From: Bacillus marasmi
Lineage (GTDB): Bacteria > Bacillota > Bacilli > Bacillales > Cytobacillaceae
Length of the DNA stretch: 64,000 nucleotides
Assembly: GCF_902168435.1 (NCBI RefSeq)
Contig: NZ_LR656179.1
Coordinates: forward strand, 1-64,000
Direction of reading: 5' to 3'
Shown here in pieces: positions 1-8,992 of the stretch (positions are counted from its first letter, which is position 1; the number at the start of each line of letters is the position of its first letter). Under the pieces are notes generated by a model. That model saw only the letters and a program-made list of their open reading frames with translations, searched no databases and was not told the DNA's origin. A program made the position numbers and the translations under genes.

Positions 1-131
1 CAGGTTGCCCACGTGTTACTCACCCGTCCGCCGCTGACTATCGGGAGCAAGCTCCCTCAAGTCCGCTCGACTTGCATGTATTAGGCACGCCGCCAGCGTT
101 CGTCCTGAGCCAGGATCAAACTCTCCAATAA
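1..131 (-). rRNA. 16S ribosomal RNA, 5' end (partial)
   Basis: The reverse complement contains the universal 16S start region (GAGTTTGATCCTGGCTCAG at about 107-125) followed by the conserved GACGAACGCTGGCGGC stretch. Only the first 130 or so nucleotides of the gene are in the window; the rest lies to the left. The exact mature 5' end is approximate. Confidence 0.97.
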
Positions 132-311
132 GATGAGACTTCCATCTTTAGATGGTTAGTCGAATCAATCGGGCATTTACGGGCAGTTATCCGAAAGGAT
201 ATTACTGCGCGTTATACGCGAGAAAGTTGATTTAGCTCATAAAAGTTACGTTGGCTAGTGTTCATGACCGAAGTCAGATACACTAAAATTTGTTTATTGT
301 TGACGTTTGTT

Positions 312-334
312 TGTTTAGTTTTCAAAGAGCAATT
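312..334 (-). promoter_or_regulatory. rrn leader boxA-type antitermination region
   Basis: On the minus strand the leader between the rrn promoters and 16S contains GCTCTTTGAAAACTAAAC, the conserved boxA-like sequence of Bacillus rRNA leaders. It is placed as expected between P2 and the 16S 5' end. Confidence 0.6.
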
Positions 335-363
335 TTTTCGTTATCGCTTGAGGCGACTTTATT

Positions 364-392
364 AATATATCACATGGTGTTTATGATGTCAA
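364..392 (-). promoter_or_regulatory. rrn P2 promoter (sigma-A)
   Basis: On the minus strand there is a perfect -35 TTGACA (387-392) and a -10 TATATT (364-369) separated by exactly 17 bp. It drives the rRNA operon leftwards out of the window. Confidence 0.85.
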
Positions 393-460
393 CACCGTTT
401 TTCAAAAACCGTCAACCGCGAAGTTTGGTTTAATCCATGTCGTTCGCAGCGACGGTTATA

Positions 461-489
461 AATATATCAAGTATTAGAAAAAAGGTCAA
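461..489 (-). promoter_or_regulatory. rrn P1 promoter (sigma-A)
   Basis: On the minus strand -35 TTGACC (484-489) and -10 TATATT (461-466) have a 17-bp spacer, 97 bp upstream of P2. Tandem P1/P2 promoters are the normal arrangement for Bacillus rrn operons. Confidence 0.8.
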
Positions 490-508
490 TAGTTTTTCAA
501 AAATAAAT

Positions 509-1381
509 TTAATCTTTTTTAATCACACTATAATAACGATGCAATATATCTTTGCCTTTTGTTTCTTTAGTTACGACATTAATGTAATTTTTCTCGATTA
601 AATACTCAAGCATAACGCTTAAATCCACTGAATACGGACTTAAATCCGGATGATTTACCATTTCATCAAATGACCAAAGTTCTTTTTCCTGGAGTGTTTC
701 AATTAAATGCTTGGATCCGATATTAGTCCGAGAATGAACCAGGAACTCTCCGGCTAGGAACAATAATTCCAATCTCTTTTCAATGGATTCCTCACTACTA
801 ATAAGCTCCTCGTATAACTTATAAATCTCTGGTTCAATTTGTTTCACTTGATTCCAAACCGTCATATCAGGATGGAAACCATTTTCAATGACCGATAACC
901 TGGCCAGATGATGTAACGAATGAACAATGTGATTATAAGCATCCATATAATGTTTATTTTCAAAAAAAGCTTTCCCATCAAGGTAACGGCGGATTAACTT
1001 TGAATACTCAATTCCCATTTTTATTTTTCTACCATAGAATGGAAACTCTCTTAGTTCTAACTTAAGATTGTGTAAATAATCGTTACGATCATAGAGTATC
1101 TTGCCAGAAAATATCCATTCAAGGATTTTGCGATTACTTCCCATTAATAGCCATTCGTTTAATTGGTCTTCACGGACTAAATTTAATGCAGCCTTTTTAT
1201 TCTGGTAACTGTAATGCTTCACATGTAGCGGACGTTCTGACTCATTCACAATAATTAATAATACTGCATCAAATGTATCTGTAATCGGACTTGCTTTTTC
1301 TCGTTTTTCGATTAGCAATACACCTAGCGTATTCGCTTGACTTGCCCGTTCTTGGTAAATGGGACGAAGAATGTGTTCCAT
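509..1381 (-). CDS. ygxA: YgxA-type nucleotidyltransferase-like protein
   Basis: A 290-residue protein of the YgxA family, found upstream of an rRNA operon next to ygzB and perR exactly as in B. subtilis. The family is annotated as nucleotidyltransferase-like; its substrate is unknown. The start is set by a GGAGGA site 7 bp before the ATG at 1381 (MEHILRPIYQERASQ). An upstream in-frame extension would overlap the promoter of divergent ygzB and is rejected. The gene is transcribed towards the rRNA promoters, which begin directly after its stop. I see no strong terminator between it and rrn, so some read-through into the rRNA leader is possible. Confidence 0.85.
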   Translation of the reverse strand: MEHILRPIYQERASQANTLGVLLIEKREKASPITDTFDAVLLIIVNESERPLHVKHYSYQNKKAALNLVREDQLNEWLLMGSNRKILEWIFSGKILYDRNDYLHNLKLELREFPFYGRKIKMGIEYSKLIRRYLDGKAFFENKHYMDAYNHIVHSLHHLARLSVIENGFHPDMTVWNQVKQIEPEIYKLYEELISSEESIEKRLELLFLAGEFLVHSRTNIGSKHLIETLQEKELWSFDEMVNHPDLSPYSVDLSVMLEYLIEKNYINVVTKETKGKDILHRYYSVIKKD

Positions 1382-1534
1382 AATCATTCCTCCAAAAATT
1401 TTCAGATAGCGTATATAGTTCGACAATTGAAATTGAAATCCTTCATTACAAGGAACATTTCCTCCATCACATTCATTACCACTTAAATCCATTACGATGA
1501 TATAATAAGTTGATGCAAGAGGAGGGGACAAATT

Positions 1535-1885
1535 ATGGCAAAATACTCGAGTAAAATTAATAAAATACGATCGTTTGCATTAAGCTTAATTTTCATTGGA
1601 TTTATCGTAATGTATGGGGGAATTTATTTCAGAACAAAACCAGTAGTGATGTCCGTCTTTATGCTAGTAGGGTTACTATTTATTATCGCTAGTACCGCTG
1701 TATATTTTTGGATTGGCATGCTCTCTACGAAGACGGTTCAAGTGGTTTGTCCAAGTTGTGGAAAAACGACAAAGGTACTCGGAAAAGTGGATATGTGTAT
1801 GTATTGCAACGAGCCATTAACCTTAGATCCAAACTTAGAAGGTAAACAATTCGACGAAAAATATAACAGAAAAACAAAACAATAA
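1535..1885 (+). CDS. ygzB: YgzB, UPF0295 membrane protein with zinc-ribbon-like tail
   Basis: A 116-residue protein with two predicted membrane helices (about residues 13-31 and 37-60) followed by a short cytoplasmic tail. The tail carries CPSCGK and CMYC, i.e. two CxxC pairs typical of a zinc ribbon. Family UPF0295; the role is unknown. Start ATG at 1535 follows GAGGAGGGG; a TATAAT -10 hexamer sits at 1501-1506. It is divergent from ygxA and convergent with perR, sharing a bidirectional terminator with the latter. Confidence 0.88.
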   Translation: MAKYSSKINKIRSFALSLIFIGFIVMYGGIYFRTKPVVMSVFMLVGLLFIIASTAVYFWIGMLSTKTVQVVCPSCGKTTKVLGKVDMCMYCNEPLTLDPNLEGKQFDEKYNRKTKQ

Positions 1886-1886
1886 A

Positions 1887-1917
1887 AAAAGAAGGCTACT
1901 ATTAGCCTTCTTTTTTA
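1887..1917. terminator. Bidirectional terminator between ygzB and perR
   Basis: AGAAGGCTA / TAGCCTTCT stem with a 4-nt loop, flanked by A-run and T-run, so it can serve ygzB (+) and perR (-). Confidence 0.85.
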
Positions 1918-2352
1918 ATGGGTTTCCTTATTTGAGCAATCAGGACAATTGCCGTATATTTCTAAACGGTGGTGACTGATTTTAAAGCCTGTAACATGTG
2001 AAGCTAAATGCTCTACTTCATCTAGTCCAGGATAATGGAAATCAACAATTTTTCCGCAGTTTTCACAAATTACATGGTAATGATGTGTCGTGACAAAATC
2101 AAAGCGGCTGGATGCATCCCCGTAAGTAAGTTCTTTGACAAGTCCTACTTCACGAAATACTCGTAAATTGTTGTAAACTGTTGCCACACTCATATTTGGA
2201 AACTTTCCTTCTAAAGCTTTGTAAATATCATCAGCCGTAGGGTGTGACATGGAGTTTATTAAATATTCAAGTATCGCATGACGTTGAGGAGTAATACGTA
2301 CTCCAGTATCTTTTAAAGTATCCAACGCTTCTTTTAACGGATTTTGTGACAT
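1915..2352 (-). CDS. perR: PerR, peroxide-sensing Fur-family repressor
   Basis: A 145-residue Fur-family protein very close to B. subtilis PerR over its whole length. The N-terminal winged helix contains [15 protein letters not shown]; the dimerisation half has the metal ligands: DFVTTHHYH for the regulatory Fe/Mn site, and the two CxxC pairs CENC and CPDC of the structural zinc site. PerR senses H2O2 by metal-catalysed oxidation of its own histidines and then releases its DNA sites. Of two possible starts, the ATG at 2352 is preferred because the GAGGTG site is 8-9 bp away, too close to the upstream ATG. A Per box in its own promoter points to autoregulation. Confidence 0.95.
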   Translation of the reverse strand: MSQNPLKEALDTLKDTGVRITPQRHAILEYLINSMSHPTADDIYKALEGKFPNMSVATVYNNLRVFREVGLVKELTYGDASSRFDFVTTHHYHVICENCGKIVDFHYPGLDEVEHLASHVTGFKISHHRLEIYGNCPDCSNKETH

Positions 2353-2386
2353 CGCCATGCACCTCTTTTCTATAAAGATTTTCAAA

Positions 2387-2401
2387 TTATAATGTTTATA
2401 A
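2387..2401. promoter_or_regulatory. Per box in the perR promoter
   Basis: TTATAATGTTTATAA matches the PerR consensus TTATAATNATTATAA with one mismatch. It lies directly downstream of the predicted -10, over the likely transcription start, as expected for autorepression. Confidence 0.8.
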
Positions 2402-2403
2402 TT

Positions 2404-2433
2404 AGTGTACTCAATAACAAATACTTTTGTCAA
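2404..2433 (-). promoter_or_regulatory. perR sigma-A promoter
   Basis: Minus-strand -35 TTGACA (2428-2433) and -10 TACACT (2404-2409), spacer 18 bp, just upstream of the Per box. Confidence 0.65.
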
Positions 2434-2467
2434 TATAACAACTATTAAAATAGAAATTCTTTATAGG

Positions 2468-3019
2468 TTAATCTTGATGAAGTGTTTTTTCGACTGCACC
2501 TAATTGGAAATTAACATATCTAGCTGTTACAAATAACAAATCAGAAAGGCGATTTAAGTATGCTAACACCAACGGATTGACTTCTCCCTCAAGCCCTACT
2601 GAACATCGCTCTGCTCTTCTTGCAATTGTTCTAGCACTATGAAATGCTGCGCCAGATGGATGTCCGCCTGGTAACACAAAATTCGTTAAAGCAGGTAAGT
2701 TCTTATCCCATTCATCTATTAGCGTTTCCATTTCCTCAATTTCTTTACTTTCAAGCTTCCACTTAACTTCTTTTCCAGCCGGAGTAGCCAATTCAGCTCC
2801 CACATGAAATAAAATCGTTTGTATTTTATGATATGCAGCTTCTATCGTTTCTTTTCCTTGGAATTTTTCTCCACTTAAATAACTAAGTGCTAAACCAATC
2901 ATCGAATTCGCTTCATCACAAGTACCATAAGCTTCAACACGAAGGTCATCCTTGCGCACTCGTTGACCATATACTAAAGAGGTTGTCCCCTTATCCCCTG
3001 TTTTTGTATAAATTTTCAT
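2468..3019 (-). CDS. yvqK: Cob(I)alamin adenosyltransferase, PduO type
   Basis: A 183-residue ATP:cob(I)alamin adenosyltransferase of the PduO/EutT-like family (B. subtilis YvqK). It transfers the adenosyl group of ATP to cobalt to make coenzyme B12. Visible motifs are TKTGDKGTTSL at the N-terminus (ATP-binding region), VEAYGTCDEANSMIG, and the C-terminal SARTIARRAER helix that packs on the active site. The start follows AAAGGGG. The gene sits alone between perR and bcp, a position not shared with B. subtilis, so it is probably a local insertion. It ends 35 bp before the region upstream of perR. Confidence 0.9.
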   Translation of the reverse strand: MKIYTKTGDKGTTSLVYGQRVRKDDLRVEAYGTCDEANSMIGLALSYLSGEKFQGKETIEAAYHKIQTILFHVGAELATPAGKEVKWKLESKEIEEMETLIDEWDKNLPALTNFVLPGGHPSGAAFHSARTIARRAERCSVGLEGEVNPLVLAYLNRLSDLLFVTARYVNFQLGAVEKTLHQD

Positions 3020-3162
3020 GTTTTGTATCCCCTTTCAAACTTACGAATATAGTAGTTCAACTGCTTTGATTTGTTTATTAATCCCTATTTTTTCTCCATT
3101 ATATCTTTTATTATCATATCATCAGAATATACTGAATTCATTTTTTATGAACTTTTTTGCAT

Positions 3163-3197
3163 AAAAAAAGCGAATCGGCTCGATTCGCTAAAAAAAA
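3163..3197 (-). terminator. Rho-independent terminator downstream of an unassigned transcript / upstream of yvqK
   Basis: Perfect stem AGCGAATCG / CGATTCGCT with 3-nt loop between an A-run and a T-run at 3169-3189; it lies between bcp (minus) and yvqK (minus), so it most likely ends the bcp transcript. Confidence 0.75.
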
Positions 3198-3288
3198 TTC
3201 TGAGGAGGTATGCCCTAATATAATGTATTCACATATAGAAAAAATGAATTGGACAAATGCCTTTTCTAAAAAAAACAGGCTTGTCTTA

Positions 3289-3756
3289 CTATAGATTTTC
3301 TTTAATAAATTGGAGTGCTTCTTCGACGTGACCTTTAACTTTTACCTTGCGCCACTCCTTAACAAGATTGCCATTCTTGTCAATAACAAAGGTAGACCGT
3401 TCAATCCCCATATATTCTTTGCCAAAATTTTTCTTTAACTTCCAAACCCCATAGCTTTCCGCTGCTTGATGGTCCTCGTCAGCTAGTAGCTGGAAAGGGA
3501 GACCATGCTTGGCGATAAATGTTTCGTGTCGTTTTAGTGGGTCAGGACTTACTCCAAGAATGACAGCATTTACTTCCTGAAATTGACCATGATAATCCCG
3601 AAAATCACAGGCTTCCGTCGTGCAGCCCGGTGTCATGTCCTTAGGGTAAAAATAAAGCACGACATTACTCCCTATATAGTCCGATAATTTCACTGTTTTT
3701 CCCTCTGTTGAAGGGAGTTCAAATTCCGGTGCTTGTTGGCCTACTTCAATAGTCAT
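3289..3756 (-). CDS. bcp: Thioredoxin-dependent peroxiredoxin BCP
   Basis: A 155-residue atypical peroxiredoxin (BCP/PrxQ; B. subtilis YgaF). It reduces H2O2 and organic hydroperoxides with thioredoxin as electron donor. The peroxidatic Cys45 and resolving Cys50 lie in TPGCTTEACDFRD, with the catalytic Thr/Pro of the PxxxT/SxxC motif before Cys45. The start ATG at 3756 is set by GAGGAGG. Its place near perR is conserved in bacilli and suits a peroxide-defence role, though I see no clear Per box upstream of it. Confidence 0.93.
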   Translation of the reverse strand: MTIEVGQQAPEFELPSTEGKTVKLSDYIGSNVVLYFYPKDMTPGCTTEACDFRDYHGQFQEVNAVILGVSPDPLKRHETFIAKHGLPFQLLADEDHQAAESYGVWKLKKNFGKEYMGIERSTFVIDKNGNLVKEWRKVKVKGHVEEALQFIKENL

Positions 3757-3833
3757 AATAAATCCTCCTCTATTCAAAATTGCTATGTTTAGCCTAGCAG
3801 ATTTTTTCCTGAAAATACAATTATCAGGCTTCG

Positions 3834-4235
3834 TTAATTCCGGTCAAAAACAGCTCTTGCCACAAAAGCTGCTGCAATTGTATGCCCAAGCAACGCTTCG
3901 GTAATGGCTAGAAGTCTTCCGATTCCAATCGGTGTAATATCACCATAACCAACTGAAAACAAAGTCATTCCACTAAAATATATGTAGGTTTCCAGTTGAG
4001 TAAAAAAGCTAATATGATCGGATTCGCTTGCATCGACAATCAGTAGAAAGCCTTTCATTTCAAGCATCATAAATAACAGACCAAAGCCAATCATGATAGT
4101 GGCATATAACATAGCTAGCATAAAAAAGTTTTCTAATGAAACGGGATTTCCTCGTATCGAACGCGGTAAAAATAGTACTCTTAAGCTCATAAAAATACAA
4201 AAGACCACACAGATAAATAAAATGTAAAAGGCCAT
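3834..4235 (-). CDS. Small potassium channel protein (2-TM pore domain)
   Basis: A 133-residue integral membrane protein. Hydrophobic segments lie near residues 3-22, 38-60 and 105-128. Between the last two is a pore loop with selectivity filter SVGYGD (94-99), close to the canonical TVGYGD of K+ channels. There is no cytoplasmic RCK/TrkA-N domain, so it is a bare pore protein of the ion-channel-2 family that would have to assemble as a tetramer. Transcribed alone; the start follows AGGGAGC. Gating and physiological role cannot be inferred. Confidence 0.8.
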   Translation of the reverse strand: MAFYILFICVVFCIFMSLRVLFLPRSIRGNPVSLENFFMLAMLYATIMIGFGLLFMMLEMKGFLLIVDASESDHISFFTQLETYIYFSGMTLFSVGYGDITPIGIGRLLAITEALLGHTIAAAFVARAVFDRN

Positions 4236-4314
4236 GGAATTCGCTCCCTTATCTTCCTAATAAAGAATACGCTCCATGACCTTCTAGTATGCTAGCCTGT
4301 CTAATCTTAACTCT

Positions 4315-5100
4315 TTAGTTTCCAGCTCCGCGGTACCGTTTAACCCCTTGGTTCCAAACGACAACAGATAATGCGAAGAAAACTATTCCAATGATTGGTG
4401 TAATGAACGCATAGGTGTACCATTGGCTTTTCCCCAGAAAAAAGGACGCTGGATATACACCAACAAATGCGAATGGTAGAAGCCAGGTTAATACAAATCT
4501 TATTGCTTTATTATAAATATCAACTGGATAACGTCCGTAATTACTAATGTTGTACATCATCGGCATGATTGACGTTTTTGCATCAGCCCAAAAGCTTATG
4601 CAAGCAATCAACACGAAAATCCCCGCATACACTAGGACACCACCCGCTACAAAGACAATAAACAAGACCGGATCAAACCAACGAATTTCTAGATTTAACA
4701 TTGACCCAGCATATAGCATCACTGCCAACCCGGTAATTCCTCCAAATAAAGCCTCCAGCTCCATGCGTTCTAAAATGATTTGAAATAAGCTATGAATCGG
4801 TCGAGTTAAAATGCGGTCAAACTCCCCTTTAACGATATAACGCTCATTAAAATCCCAAATATTAAAGAAAGCAGAAAACAGTGCAGTCGGAACGAGAAAA
4901 AATCCATAAATGAAGATAATTTCCTCCCTACTCCAGCCAGCCAGCATTTGTGTATGGCCAAATACTACTAAAATAAACACAAAATTCACAGCCTGCTGCA
5001 ATAAATCGGTGACGATTTCAACAATCAAATTCGAACGATATTCCATTCTCGTCTTTAAATACTGGGCGACATATTGAAAAAAGATTTTTACATAAAACAT
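4315..5100 (-). CDS. ABC-2 type exporter permease (second permease)
   Basis: A 261-residue polytopic membrane protein with six hydrophobic segments, of the ABC-2 permease group that pairs with a second, different permease and a roughly 330-residue ATPase (COG3694 type). Last gene of a three-gene operon; its ATG follows AAGGAGGGTGA and lies 3 bp after the preceding stop codon. The substrate is not evident. Related sets in other firmicutes are annotated as multidrug or viologen exporters, but nothing in the sequence establishes that here. Confidence 0.8.
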   Translation of the reverse strand: MFYVKIFFQYVAQYLKTRMEYRSNLIVEIVTDLLQQAVNFVFILVVFGHTQMLAGWSREEIIFIYGFFLVPTALFSAFFNIWDFNERYIVKGEFDRILTRPIHSLFQIILERMELEALFGGITGLAVMLYAGSMLNLEIRWFDPVLFIVFVAGGVLVYAGIFVLIACISFWADAKTSIMPMMYNISNYGRYPVDIYNKAIRFVLTWLLPFAFVGVYPASFFLGKSQWYTYAFITPIIGIVFFALSVVVWNQGVKRYRGAGN

Positions 5101-5103
5101 CTG

Positions 5104-5895
5104 TCACCCTCCTTGGATAATCAGCTGTTTTTTTGCGAGAATCCATAATACATATATCGGCACAATTAGAATTCCTACCCAAACAGCTTGTGAAATGATA
5201 GCCTGTATTGCCTGCTCGTGTGAAAATCCACCAGTAAAAATCATACTTGGATAATAACTAATGCCTTGAAATGGCAAATAATTCATGATTTGTTGGGCCC
5301 AGCCTGGAAAAAAGCTTATTGGCAACAGCAGTCCCGAAAATAAATCAATCACAACCCTTTTTGCGCGGATCAGTCCACTGTTATTATATAGAAAGAACGT
5401 AGCAATTCCTGTCAGCAGGTTAATTTGCGTATTAATGAAAAAGCTAAAAAGTATTGAGACAAAAAACAATAAAAGGCTAGTTGGCGAGATTGAAAAATCA
5501 AGCTGAAAAATAAACGCAACAATCACCATTCCTGGCAGTGAGAAAAAGAATAACCGAAATATCCCTTCTCCTAACCCCTGCATTACCTTCATACCTAAAT
5601 AACTGTATGGTCGGATTAATTCAACTGCTACTCTGCCTTCCATTATCTCTATTGCCATTTCCCGATCGAGGTTATTAAAGTAAAATGCACGTGCCATCCA
5701 GGCAACCGCAATATAAGTAGTCATTTGTGCGACCGTTAATCCTTCAATTTCCGGCTTATCTCCATAAATGCCATTCCATAAGAAATAATAAGCTCCAATA
5801 TTAATACTATAGATTAGAATACCGGTGTAGTAATTTGTCCGATAAGCTAGCATCATTAGGAAGCGAATTCGGATCATTTCAATATACTTATCCAT
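5104..5895 (-). CDS. ABC-2 type exporter permease (first permease)
   Basis: A 263-residue membrane protein with about six hydrophobic segments, of the COG4587-type ABC-2 permeases. A characteristic stretch is MEGRVAVELIRPYSYLG, seen before the central membrane segments in this family and echoed as VKGEFDRILTRPIHSLF in its partner. Second gene of the operon, 14 bp after the ATPase gene; SD GGGGGAGTGA. Together the two permeases would form a heterodimeric channel. Confidence 0.8.
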   Translation of the reverse strand: MDKYIEMIRIRFLMMLAYRTNYYTGILIYSINIGAYYFLWNGIYGDKPEIEGLTVAQMTTYIAVAWMARAFYFNNLDREMAIEIMEGRVAVELIRPYSYLGMKVMQGLGEGIFRLFFFSLPGMVIVAFIFQLDFSISPTSLLLFFVSILFSFFINTQINLLTGIATFFLYNNSGLIRAKRVVIDLFSGLLLPISFFPGWAQQIMNYLPFQGISYYPSMIFTGGFSHEQAIQAIISQAVWVGILIVPIYVLWILAKKQLIIQGG

Positions 5896-5909
5896 CCTTC
5901 ACTCCCCCT

Positions 5910-6920
5910 TTATGCTGAACCTTTTTCATAAATGTTTCGTACAATTTCTTCAGTGGATAACTCATTGATTTTTAAATCTTTAACCTTATAAGTAGATACG
6001 ATTTTAGCAATGAGGTTCGAGATGAGTTCATCATTGTCGTTTTCAATGTGTACCGTATAGGTTTGATTGTCTTGATCGACTTCCCAGGTAAGAGGGTAAT
6101 GACTGGTTAATTTTTGCAAATCGTATAGTTCAACTTGTTGTAAAAATTGAAACTGTACATCCTTACCGTCACCCCATTTTTCTTTTAAGCTAGCAAGCGC
6201 ACCATCATATATAATTTTTCCATCATCAAGCATAATAACCCGCTCACATAATGCCTCGATATCAGATAAATCATGGGTTGTAAGTAACACAGTCGTATTA
6301 TACTTTTGGTTGATTTCCTTCAAGAATTCACGAATCTTCAATTTTACGAGAACATCCAGCCCTATTGTTGGCTCATCAAGAAATAATAAAGGCGGATTAT
6401 GAATCAGTGCTGCAGCAAGCTCACAGCGCATACGTTGCCCTAGCGAAAGCTTTCGAACCGGTTTATCCAATAATGGTTCTAAATCAAGTGTTTTAATAAC
6501 GTGGTCCATATGCTCGTTATATTGGGCATCAGAAACCTTATAGACCTTTTTTAACAGCCGAAAGGATTCCTGAACTGCAATATCCCACCATAATTGCGAT
6601 CGCTGACCAAAGACAACGCCGATGGTTTGCACGAATTTTTCACGTTCCTTGTGTGGATTCATTCCGTTGACAATGACACTACCAGAGGTTGGCGTGAGAA
6701 TACCTGTTAACATTTTAATCGTTGTTGATTTTCCTGCCCCATTTTCACCAATATAACCAACCATTTCACCTTGCTTGATTGAAAAATTAATATCATTTAC
6801 CGCTGGAACCACTTTATAGTTTCTCGTAAACAAGTCACGGAAAGCTCCCTTTAACCCCGACCTGCTTGAGTATGACTTAAATTCTTTTCTTAAATCGTTT
6901 ACTACGATTGCATCTTTCAT
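5910..6920 (-). CDS. ABC transporter ATP-binding protein (exporter, COG4586 type)
   Basis: A 336-residue ATPase with a C-terminal extension of about 90 residues beyond the core. Walker A is GENGAGKSTT, the signature is LSLGQRMR (one residue different from LSGGQ), Walker B is LLFLDEPTIGLD, and the H-loop is TTHDLSDIE. The ATG at 6920 is chosen because GGAGGAG lies 6 bp upstream; a longer TTG-initiated form lacks a site. First gene of the ABC-2 operon; it energises the two permeases that follow. Confidence 0.88.
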   Translation of the reverse strand: MKDAIVVNDLRKEFKSYSSRSGLKGAFRDLFTRNYKVVPAVNDINFSIKQGEMVGYIGENGAGKSTTIKMLTGILTPTSGSVIVNGMNPHKEREKFVQTIGVVFGQRSQLWWDIAVQESFRLLKKVYKVSDAQYNEHMDHVIKTLDLEPLLDKPVRKLSLGQRMRCELAAALIHNPPLLFLDEPTIGLDVLVKLKIREFLKEINQKYNTTVLLTTHDLSDIEALCERVIMLDDGKIIYDGALASLKEKWGDGKDVQFQFLQQVELYDLQKLTSHYPLTWEVDQDNQTYTVHIENDNDELISNLIAKIVSTYKVKDLKINELSTEEIVRNIYEKGSA

Positions 6921-7024
6921 CTTATTCTCCTCCAACAATGTTTACGGCAGCCCTAAATTTATAGTTTAGCGAACGATTAACGTTAACACAACAAACATGA
7001 TTTGCAATTTGGTATGCATCACTA

Positions 7025-7215
7025 TTTAGCGGACATCTAATCCTTTATATGTGCTAAAAACAGTATTTCCGATGTGAAAGCGGACATTGTATCCTCTATT
7101 TACGGGAAAAACCGCTTAATTTTCATGATTTTGACTAAATAAGGTGTCTGTTGTCCGCAAATCTTTCTATTTAAGATTTTTCACCGCAAATAAGGTACTC
7201 CATGTCCGCTTAATT
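7025..7215. repeat. Block A of GCGGACAT-type short repeats
   Basis: Four related units of about 21 bp: AGCGGACATCTAATCC (7028), AGCGGACATTGTATCC (7079), and two in inverse orientation ending TTGTCCGC (7158) and CATGTCCGC (7209). They fill most of the gap between the ABC operon and gsaB. A second block with the same 2+2 layout is at 43774-43960. The rest of this 476-bp gap shows no gene. Confidence 0.75.
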
Positions 7216-7396
7216 ATTACAATGTTGGTTCCGTTCCAATCTCCTTAGGAATATTCTGCATCGCTTAGTAATTAATGTTAAAATAATAATGCACATTGGG
7301 GTGAATACGGATATGAATACTTAATTATTTACGTTTTTCATCTATTATATATAAACTTTGTCCCGAAAAAGACAGGGGAAATTAGGAGGATATATC

Positions 7397-8695
7397 ATGA
7401 AATTTACTAATTCAGAAAGGCTACATAATGAAGCTTTACAGCATATTGTCGGCGGGGTTAACAGTCCTTCACGTTCCTATAAGGCCGTTGGTGGTGGTGC
7501 ACCAGTAGTAATGGAAAGAGGGCAAGGAGCTTATTTCTTTGACGTGGATGGTAATCAGTATATTGACTATTTGGCAGCATATGGACCGATTATTACAGGG
7601 CATGCTCACCCACACATTACTGAGGCAATTAAAAAAGCGGCAGAAACGGGTGTGTTGTTCGGTACCCCTACACCACATGAAGTCAAATTTGCGAAAATGC
7701 TGAAGGAAGCAATTCCTTCCCTAGATAAAGTCCGTTTTAACAATTCAGGAACCGAGGCAGTGATGACAACGATTCGTGTGGCTCGTGCCTACACTGGCAG
7801 AGATAAAATTATTAAATTTGCTGGCTGTTATCACGGACATTCCGATCTAGTTCTTGTCGCAGCTGGCTCTGGACCATCAACCTTAGGCACACCGGACTCT
7901 GCCGGAGTACCTCAAAGCATAGCCCAAGAGGTCATTACAGTTCCCTATAACGATATTGAAGCCTACAAAGAAGCTCTTGATAAATGGGGCGATCAGGTTG
8001 CAGCTGTTTTAGTTGAACCAATCGTCGGCAACTTTGGGATTGTCGAACCAAAACCAGGCTTCTTACAAGCTGTTAATGATTTAACTCACGCTAAAGGCGC
8101 ACTAGTCATTTACGATGAAGTGATTACCGCATTCAGATTTATGTATGGTGGTGCTCAGGATTTACTTGGTGTAAAACCAGACTTAACAGCACTCGGAAAA
8201 ATCATTGGTGGTGGTCTACCAATCGGTGCCTATGGCGGCCGAGCGGACATTATGGAAAAAGTTGCCCCACTCGGTCCAGCCTATCAAGCTGGTACAATGG
8301 CTGGTAACCCTGCTTCAATACTATCTGGAATTGCGTGTCTTGAAGTACTAAACCAAAACGGTGTATACGAATATTTAGATCGATTAGGCGCAATGCTTGA
8401 AGAAGGCATTTTAAAAGCTGCAAAAGAACATCAAATCTCAATCAGCATTAACCGGTTAAAAGGTGCTTTAACAGTCTATTTTACTGATGAAGAAAAAATT
8501 GAAAATTATCAGCAGGCAGAAAAATCGGACGGTGAAATGTTCGGGAAATTCTTCAAGTTAATGCTACATCAAGGAATTAATCTTGCTCCTTCAAAATACG
8601 AAGCGTGGTTCCTGACTATTGCCCATACTGAAGACGATATTGAGGCCACAATCCACGCTGTAAACCAAGCATTTTCAATACTAAATAATGAATAA
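7397..8695 (+). CDS. gsaB: Glutamate-1-semialdehyde 2,1-aminomutase
   Basis: A 432-residue PLP enzyme that converts glutamate-1-semialdehyde to 5-aminolevulinate, a tetrapyrrole precursor. The N-terminal [15 protein letters not shown], the [10 protein letters not shown] segment and the PLP-lysine region [19 protein letters not shown] are characteristic. Position between bcp and ygaE identifies it as GsaB, the second bacillar paralogue, rather than the hemL copy of the hem operon. The ATG at 7397 has AGGAGG 7-8 bp upstream; an upstream in-frame start has no site. Transcribed alone and followed by its own terminator. Confidence 0.93.
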   Translation: MKFTNSERLHNEALQHIVGGVNSPSRSYKAVGGGAPVVMERGQGAYFFDVDGNQYIDYLAAYGPIITGHAHPHITEAIKKAAETGVLFGTPTPHEVKFAKMLKEAIPSLDKVRFNNSGTEAVMTTIRVARAYTGRDKIIKFAGCYHGHSDLVLVAAGSGPSTLGTPDSAGVPQSIAQEVITVPYNDIEAYKEALDKWGDQVAAVLVEPIVGNFGIVEPKPGFLQAVNDLTHAKGALVIYDEVITAFRFMYGGAQDLLGVKPDLTALGKIIGGGLPIGAYGGRADIMEKVAPLGPAYQAGTMAGNPASILSGIACLEVLNQNGVYEYLDRLGAMLEEGILKAAKEHQISISINRLKGALTVYFTDEEKIENYQQAEKSDGEMFGKFFKLMLHQGINLAPSKYEAWFLTIAHTEDDIEATIHAVNQAFSILNNE

Positions 8696-8713
8696 TTATG
8701 CATAAAGGCGTAC

Positions 8714-8748
8714 AAACCAGGAGAAACTAAATTCTTCTGGTTTTGTTA
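8714..8748 (+). terminator. gsaB terminator
   Basis: Stem AAACCAGGAGA (8714-8724) with TCTTCTGGTTT (8733-8743), one G-U pair, followed by a short T-rich tail. Confidence 0.7.
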
Positions 8749-8832
8749 TTATATCAACAAAAAGCGGTTTTATTTTACCATAATTTCTCATCGTTACCAC
8801 ATTATAAACCTTTTAATCTTATGCAAAGAAAA

Positions 8833-8861
8833 TTGATTTCTGAATATTCCTATGATACTAT
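8833..8861 (+). promoter_or_regulatory. Putative sigma-A promoter of the glutamate synthase gene
   Basis: -35 TTGATT (8833-8838) and -10 TACTAT (8856-8861) with a 17-bp spacer, about 160 bp upstream of the coding start. Confidence 0.5.
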
Positions 8862-8897
8862 AAAAATACCATTGTGCTAGTATTGCAACCCGTTTTC

Positions 8898-8947
8898 AAT
8901 GCTTGAAATTTAATGTATAAATCAATGAATTTAAGCATTTTTTCATT
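8898..8947 (+). promoter_or_regulatory. Leader hairpin before the glutamate synthase gene
   Basis: AATGCTTGAAATT (8898-8910) pairs with AATTTAAGCATT (8928-8939) leaving one bulge, followed by a T-rich run. It lies between the promoter and the coding region and looks like a weak terminator or attenuator. The stem is AT-rich, so it may be unstable. Confidence 0.35.
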
Positions 8948-8992
8948 TATGACAATGATAAATAAAATTATTATGGGAGGTGAAACGGCTTT

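Noticed and set aside
1382-1531. N-terminal 50-residue extension of ygxA
   Set aside because: It has no ribosome site, overlaps the divergent ygzB promoter region, and a clean GGAGGA-ATG lies at 1381.
2887-3069. 60-codon plus-strand frame over the start of yvqK
   Set aside because: Antisense to a well-supported gene, no SD, no recognisable protein.
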